From Artemia franciscana (taxonomy: Eukaryota; Arthropoda; Branchiopoda; Anostraca; Artemiidae): DNA of 64,000 nt. The stretch's first letter is position 1, and each line of letters starts with the position of its first letter. Made by a program: the position numbers and the translations under genes. Positions 36,601 through 45,600 of this stretch are shown piece by piece. The notes beneath the pieces were generated by a model that was not told where the DNA came from, made no database searches, and saw only the letters and a program-made list of their open reading frames with translations. The DNA is taken from NCBI RefSeq assembly GCF_032884065.1, contig NC_088863.1, positions 61,883,512-61,947,511 on the forward strand. Reading direction: 5' to 3'.

Positions 36601-39600
36601 CGTTTTTTTCTTTACAATTCTTTCATCTTGTCATGATTATTGTCTCAGAAATTATTATGCTTGTTAAAAAAAAATACATAAATAACAAAAATCACGAAAA
36701 AGTCAATTTTTTGTCCTAGCCACCCCAGCAACAGGATTTCTGTTCAAAGAAACTACAAAAAGGAATATCACTTAAGCATAAAATGATAAAAATACAGGTT
36801 TAAATCCTGAGCCTCTACTCAATCCCAATTGAAGCTTAGAGGATCTACTGCAGGGCATTGCGGAGCTCCCAGACAAATTAGGAAAACATATTTGTCAATT
36901 TCCGAAGAGGCTTAAATTTGGAATGGATCAGCTGGAGGAGGTTGAAGAGCTTGAACTTCTTGGAAGTGTTGTCAGATCTGACAGTAGTCTTGAGTGAAAG
37001 GATGCTGGACATTTTGATGACTCAAGATGCAACTTTGATGATAAGCTATGGAACGTGTGGATGAATAAAATATACTCGCTGAGACTCAAGCCCCAATTAT
37101 TCAATTATACTGTCCTCTCCGTGCTAATAGACGGATGAGAATTATTGGTATTGATAAAGTAGTGTTGCCTTAACCTGTTAAACTCTTTCTGCCTTATCTG
37201 CCATCCAACACGAGGAAACAAAAGTCAGATTAAATAAATTAAACATTTTGCCAAATATTTAATCTTAAAAACCCAAGGATCGCCGCATTTGATTTCAGGT
37301 CTTTTTTGAAGCACCATCCCAACGAAATAGTATACCATTAGTTTACTTATTGTCAACTAGATATAATCAGTTGACCGTTGTTTGTCTTTATAAATTAAAA
37401 TGTAGAGCTAGTTCAAGACCGGTGAAATCCCAAAATCTAAATTCCTGAGCATGGCTAGTTACTTGCTATGCAGTGTTTCCACTATGGGGATTTCCCCCCT
37501 AAAACGGGGACTTTTTAAGTCTTTTAGGGGCGAGAGTTTTTTTGGGGATTTGGGGATTTTCTAGGGATTTTTCCCCTCCCATGGACTTTTAGGGAAATTT
37601 TGGGGGGTTTTCCTTTAATTTGTTCATCATCATCATCTTCGTGATCAGTGAAGCAGGATAATTCAATTTAGAATCTGTTTCCTTGCGAATTGAACTTAGA
37701 ATCACAGAGAAGAACTTCTTCAGTTGCTTAAAAATTTTTTACACCACACAGATTTTGAGATGTACAGGAGTCCTAAGCAACAAACTAGCAACAACGAACT
37801 GTTTGAAACAGTTCCATGCTGATGTGGGCTTCAAACAATAATTTCAGCTTGGACTGTTCTCGATTAATGAAGTCACATGGTTTGTCATTTTTGGGTTGTT
37901 TTTTCATAAGATTATTTGGTAGACAGCATCTCATTTTTTTACAGGTCAGATAAATAAAGTTATAATATATTTTGATAGTTTTATAGGGTACGTAGTTGTT
38001 CTTACTGTAGTAAATTTTTTGACAAGCATTGCATGTACGATTCTTTTTCTCCACAGTACCTTGTATGATGTTTACAATTTTTGTGTAAAATCAAAAAAAC
38101 TTGAACTCGAACTTGTAGCCAGCTTTATAAGTACTGACGTTAATAATAGAGGTAGGCTATAACTATTCGAACACCTCTCTTACCGTTTCATTACCCTAGT
38201 TTTTAACAGACAAACAAACTGACAGCCATTTTTAAAAACAATGGCACATGTAGGAATAAACGGATTGTGTGTTTTTGGCAAGCCTACGTACCCAGGGGAA
38301 AATCATGAACCTTCATACTATAATTGGTAAATTTTTTGTTGTTCATTTTTTTTACTTACAAATAAAGTGAACATACCACTCGATGTCTTTTTTTATGTTC
38401 TTTACAAATATAACAATCACTTCTGTCACAAATTCAAATTTAAGCACAATTTGAGCTCTTGAAACCAAAATATTTCTAGTTTTGGGGTATAAACAAAGCT
38501 TAAAACATTGGTCTCAGCATTAAACTTCCTGCAGAAGGACTATGTGGAATCAACTAGTGCTTTAGAAATCGATGTGAACAATCGGAAGTTTTAACTTCCC
38601 CTTGAAAGCGTTTACTTGGGTCCAAACGGACAAGATTCCCTCTGTACATTAAGGTCAGATACCGCTGTCCCCCCTGATTCAATCGAAGTAGTTTTCAAAG
38701 CTGCACAGGCGTTCCATATCAAAGCAGTAGGCCAGATACAGAAAAGGTTCCATTTCGAAGACGACATTTACAAATATGCTGAAATGGTTGACCCAGTGTC
38801 AGCCCAATCACTTCAGCCTGCCTCTCTGCTACCTTTTGTTAGGAAGTATGGACAGATCCCATGGGATGGAACCAAAACCGAGCAGGAGTGGAGGAGGCAG
38901 AGCCTTATCGATATTGAAAACGTCAAAACAATGGATGCCGTGACCTGCTGGTGTTTGGTATTGGTGAAAAAAAAAATGCTGCCAGAACAGAATTTGTATC
39001 CTAACCTGAAACCGGCAGTATTATTTATTTCCATTGTTCCATTTTCAAATGTCAATGTCGAGAGGTTTTTCAGTGCTATAAAAGTAGTAAAAACTGAACG
39101 TCAGAAAGTAGTAAAAACATAAACTTTGCAGGGGATTCTAAAAACAAAATATGGAATGAAAAGGGCTCAAGAAAGTGTGGAATGTGAAGATGATCAGTTA
39201 CTTCACCACATGAGAACGGTGAAAGCTTCAGCCACCATACAAAAAATGTTGAAGACACATCAGGGGAAGATAAGGTCTGATTACGTTTTACAAGTTGCGA
39301 TTGAACAGTATTAAACATCTTGTACTGTAATCTACATTACAGATGGGGATTTCTAGGGATTTTTCAGCTCTTTATTAGGGATTTAAAAAATGAGAAAGTG
39401 GAAACACTGTTGCTATGCCTCTATGTCCTATTTTTTATGTATACCGAAATTGTAATCTGCTCTACAGGCAAATGCACCGAATCCTTTTCGGGCAGGGCAA
39501 GTGGGGCTAGTTAAAAAAAGAGTAAAAACATGGTTCTTGCGAAAACATGAGACGTTAACGGGGCAATCTTAAATCTTTAAAATATCGAAATAGTTGCTAG

Positions 39601-42600
39601 TGACATGGCAGTGAAGCGATACGGAAAGTATGCCTGTTGTTGATGTTAAACTTGATTCGCTGCATTAGTCAGATACAGAGACAAGAGATTATCCCCTTCT
39701 TATCACTTTCTGTAAAAAAGCTGAGAGAGTAAGATGCAGTGTAGGTGTGGGCAGTTTTGTTTAAATTTCACCTGATTGATCAAGCAAAGAAAAAAAAACT
39801 GAATATCAAGTTTGCATATTCGTAATGTTTAGGATTTTTTGTCGTTTGTCAAATTATACTATAATGATTCGCTAAATTGTAATATTTACTGTGGTTAAAA
39901 TGAAAAGTTTTTTTTTTACCGCAACAGGAAGGAGGTTTTTTTTAAATTAGTTTACCCTTCCAAGAGGAATCCTTTGCTTTTGATCGGAAGGGGGGGGGGA
40001 GAAAATGGTGAATTGAATTGAAATTCCTGATAACTTAGCACATTCTTTTCAATTTCATGAGCCTACATCCCCGCATATCGGGCCATGGATATTGGTCCAA
40101 AAGTTTTTTCTCAAAAGATTTTGAAATTTGCCAATCAGAAGATTTTTGCTTGGTACCTCATGATGCCAGTCAGGGTGCAGCACAAGACCCTTGTATATTT
40201 CTTTTTGTACTATCTTTTGCGTTACTCTAATATAAAACCTATTCTTTAGAGATACATGAATAGAAATAAGAAGTTTTTTTTTTAAACTTAGAGTATCTTA
40301 TTGCACAATGGGTGCTCCTTAAAAGCTATCGTAATATAAGATAGTAAATACAATATTACTGAGACTAGTTTATTGTGATTCAATTTATGATTAAATCAAC
40401 TTAATATTTATTAACGTTTATAATGTACGTGATTTACAAAATTCAGCAACTTCTTGCTTTTAAGTATCAACCCTAACTTTACTTTTCTTTATGGAAATCA
40501 TCTGGATTATCGTGCAAAGGTGTACTTTTGAAATATAGGTCTTGCCTGTAAATATGAAAAAGGGCACAGTGATGGGCATCATCATCGTTTGACTGTTTTT
40601 ATATACCACGTTCATCTCTAACTCTTTTTATTCTTCTTTAGAGAAATCAACTCGATTTTCTTGCAAACGTGTACCTTTGAAATATAAGCTTAGAATTAGG
40701 TGTGGCGTCGGACATTTTCTTTTTCTAATATCTTGGTAGCGTTGCCTTCTCTGATTTTCTTCTTCTTCTGCAGGGTAACCAGCTCGATTGTCTTGCAAGA
40801 ATACACCTTTGGAATGTTGGTCTTGATTATAACCATGGAACTGGACACGGTGTTGGCCATTACTTAAACGTTCACGAAGATCCTATTGGTATTCATCGTC
40901 GGCCTTATCCAGAAGACCCAGGTCTGGACGTTGGCATGGTGATCTCAAATGGTATATGTATTTAAGCAGAGGCTATCGAGAGGGGAGGGGGTTTAAGCCT
41001 TGGCCCGAAAGAGGCTTTGTGTTAAACATGTTTTCCTAAATAGGGCAGAAAATTTTTGATAGATATAATTTTAATTGACTTTTATTTCATTTAAGATTGA
41101 CTTTTTGGCAAGGCAAACAAATCAATAATTTGAATCAAGTTTTCGAAACACAGGACATTAATTATCCGTAAAGGAATGTGTAGAAATATACACCTGAAAC
41201 CCGGTGGTGCACACTCGTCAACTAAAACAAAATCGTAACCCGACTTAGGCCTCTGTATATTCCTTTGCTGTCGAAATGGTTTATGTTTTAAGCAAAATAT
41301 TCAAAATTGATTTGTTTTGTACGCAGATAGCTCCACCACCACTTATTTGTGATCCTTTGGCGAAGGAGTTTTTTTCATACTGTGTTAGTTTAACTGCATA
41401 TACATTGAATAGACGGTGTTTTACTTAAAAATTGGTATATGACTATATTTTCCTTTGTTATGAGCCTGAATCCGATCTTGAAATTATTTTACCTCTTATT
41501 AATTTCAAAATGTAAAATATTAACATATTGAATATCACCTATTAACTTCCTACCAAAATTTTAACCAAACCTACTGTTATTAGTTTTTTTTCAGATTGTC
41601 TTTCCAATAGACTCCAAAATAGACTTATAAAACATAAATATATGCTCTGCAGCATTGGATGGCTTTTCTTAGTCGTAAACTCATTTAAAGCTTGTTCAGT
41701 TCATTTAAGTGATTTGCCAAAATCAAGTGGAGCTGCTTAGTGATAGAATTTGAGTTTTTTCAGCTCAGCTTGACAGCTTCTAGACTAGAGTCGGATCAGA
41801 CTCATGTTCTATGGGACGCAGCCTTTAAAATACAAAAAATGCAAAAGATGCCCTAATTGTTTGTGACAGTACCTCCTTCCCTATTATTCATGCACTACTA
41901 AGCGTTTTCGCTACTTTATACATTTCTAACAGCACGGCTGAAAGGATTTTTTCTACTTCCAGAAGATTGAATAAAATACCTTAAAATTTCTTGGCTTGAT
42001 AAATAAACTTGCAAATATTTACAGAGATATTTCTTTTGAAGCAGAAAAAATGGTAAATATTCTAGCCAAAAAAAATACCAACGAACTATCAATTAATTTG
42101 ATTTTTCAAAATAAAGCCTATTGAGATCTCTTCTTTGGTGTTGAAACTTAAAATGTAAAATCTATCCAAACAAAATCCTTGAATTATTTAATCTCCGTGA
42201 GATGACTGGATTTGCAGCTTTGTAATCAATCTCTTGCAAGTTATACTTCTTTGTATTTATTGAGGGTGCCAGTAAGGTTCAACACCATTCAACACCATCC
42301 TGATTTGTGCTCCTTTAAAACATAGTCTGGTACAGTTACTCTATTCACCATAACGAGTAAGGCCAAAGTTTAGGAAATTTTTGGGCTGAAGGTTTACATG
42401 TGACCAACCTCTACGTGTGACCACCCTTCCAAGTATCTTAAAGGGGCTACGAAGTAAGACACTTCTAATCAGCAGCACAACATCTAACGTGAAATTTTAG
42501 ACGCTATTGTCTGGAAGACCACACATTCTGCGTTGGTCACTAATGGTAGCATTTATTCCAGGTTATCACGGGCGCTGCTACCAGGTCTTCAAAAACAATA

Positions 42601-45600
42601 AAATAGTTAACTTCCTTTACAAAAGAGTCAACCAAAAGTTAATCGCTGCTTACGGCATTCCTGCAAAAATAAGAGAGTATACTAAATAAGTTCGTAATCA
42701 GCGAAAGAAAAAAAGGATAAGATATATACACCAAATTAATGTGGATTCCTGACATAAAATGACAGTAGTAGGTGGAAATCATCGCATAAAGGGAGGAATG
42801 CTTAGGATGTTTTTTCACAGTTGAAAAAAAATAGGAGGATAAGTCTACGAACAAATCTACAAGATTTACGATAAATCTATGAACATAAATCTACGATAAA
42901 GCTTCGAATATTAGAATATTCGGAACTAGTGATGACAGTGGTCAAGTATGGTTTTGAAACGTGGGCGCTCCGAAAGACGAAGAAGGATTTGTTAGATGTT
43001 TCCAGAGGATTTTTTGTGGATTCTTTTAGGTACCCGTCTTACTGATCGTATTTCAAGCAGTAAACTGTACGAAAATTGGGATTTATTCCGCTTTTGAGAA
43101 ATATAATGAGAAAAAGTTCGAAATTGCCATTTAAAGTTCTGCTGAATAAGGATGACAGATTGTCAAAGATCGTCCTTTTCTGCAAGCCATATAGGGCCAA
43201 ACGAAAAGCAGCTTTCCCACAATTGGGTAGGACCAAATCGTAAGGAAGGATTTAAGGGAAATGGGAATATCTTTGCTGGGCGGAAAGAGGGAAGCTTAAA
43301 ATTGATAAGATGGAGGAGGAGCGTGCGTAGCTGTGTTGGATTCAGGTAGCATGGTGTTGTAGTGAGTTTTTAGCAGTAGTAAACACATCAAAAGCATAAA
43401 AAACAATCAAGTTCTGCCTGGAGTTGTATATATTGACAGAAGGTGTCATTACGGCTTAAAGTATAAAGCTTAGGAATTAGTATTTAGGCAATAAATAGTC
43501 TTGGATACTAGGTGTGCATTTCTATGACAAACAGGGGGACAGCACGTCTTTGAAGGAGAGATTGGAACCTGTGTATAGTAGATTCGAATTAGTTTTGTGC
43601 CTCAATGCGCGCCTTCTTCTTTTCTGGCGCCAAGACTGAAAAACACTGACAATTATATTAAGCGCTAGGACTTATTTTAAGTCCTGTTTATGCCTTTACA
43701 TACTAGTAAGAGTGGTAATTTACTGTTAAGTAAGTTGTCTAAAAATGATGGATAGTATGTATGGATCCTCTTTATATGCTTATTTATTTACATGTTAAGA
43801 CTAATAACGTTAAGCAGAACTGCTTAACGTTAGGCGGCTCCTACTGAGAATGAATTTATTTCTCTTTGAATAATATATTTTTTTGCTTATTTTTCTTATT
43901 TTTCATTATTTTCTTTATTTTTAATATTTTATGCTTATTTTTCAGAGCCTGGATATTATCAAGAAGGCGGGTTTGGAATTAGGATTGAAAACCTGGTGCA
44001 TGTAGTGGCTGCTAGTACTAATTATAATTGTGGTAAATTTGTCACCTTCGAAGACCTCACGTTCGTGCCTCATCAGCGGAAGCTTATTGATCCGGGGCTG
44101 CTTACGAGTGACGAAGTAAGATAATTTTGACAATTTCATGATTACCCTTATGTCGTTTTGCAACGGTAACTTCCAACTAAATGCACAATAGCTGTTTTAT
44201 TTGTTCTAAGAATGATCTCTATCTGTCATTCCATTTGGGGAGGGTCAATATAAATGGATACGACAGCCCACAGCAAAAAAGATTGAAAATTCATGAAATG
44301 TCAGTTGAGAGGGGAAATATATTCTTCGAATTGATAAAATTGGGAGTTTTAACGAATGTACCCCTTCCGCCTTTGAAGTACGAACATAATTGCGCTCACC
44401 CTTAACAAAATAACTTTAAAGTATTACTTCAACAATTGTTTATTGAAGTTTCGTTTTTGTTGTGTATATTTCATACTTTTGATATTTCACGTCTCAATTC
44501 AATGCTAAGTTTACATAAGCACTGAAAAGTGCAAGGGGTAGAAGACACCTCCTTTCAGAAGAGGAAATCAAAATTGTAGCCAAAGTGTGTACAATAACGG
44601 ATGAAATGAAGAAAAAATATAAATACACCCGCAGACAGGAGGGAGAAGAAAGTGTTCTCGACTATTATGGTTGAAAGGACACCTCTTGATAAAAATTCAG
44701 AACAGTTAAATTATACCCCCCTCCCCTCATATAAAAATCTAAGGGATAAACGGATATAAAAATTTGAAACTGGAACGAAGTTTGAAATTAAAATTTGCTG
44801 AAGATGACAAATAAAAAGTTGGACTGAGGACATGTTCTGACACGGGCTGAGTTACAAGACTAGTTTCTGTAGCCACGTCATTTGATTAAATAAAAATATC
44901 TTCAAGCGGACAAATATTCGGTTCGCTTCCCGTTTCAGTTAGTTATTGAAAAATTAGTTCTCGTGGCCCGTTTAGTTATATAAAAAAACCAGAAGCTGTC
45001 TGTTGGAAACATGGTCTATTGAATGTTCATTGTTCACCTTGAAATAAATAATCCCATCGCACGTACTATTTGCATTGAAAAGAAAATTCTTGCCTGGGAT
45101 GTTTATGGACGGGAAAATTCTTTTAAAAAGTTTCTTACACCATCGGGCGCCAACTGAAATAATTTCAAAACATTTCAAGTCCGACGCAGGGACCTTAGTA
45201 GTCAAGAAGTGGCGTTAATTTGATACAATACCCTTAAAATAAGTTTCAGATGTTTCTTTCATTTAGAAATAGATTAAAAAAATACTTAGCTCAGTGGTCC
45301 ATAATTGCTGTCCGTTGTTCTGCGATTCTAGTCAAAAAAGAAGCCCCCCTCCACTCCAATGGTCAAGCCTTTGTTTAATTATTTCATTTAATTATGTGTT
45401 TAATGCTTTTACTTTGATCAAGTCTTTGACGATTATTCTTACTACGCTTGGACGAACCTATAAAAAAATAAGTTAAATATGTACAGGTTTCGTGTTAGGA
45501 GGTTTTGGAAGAATTTTTTAGTAAACGGGTAGGAACGGGATTATGCTTTGGGCCATTTTAATGCTCTGGTGACTGTTCATTGCTATTATTTTCCACTCTT

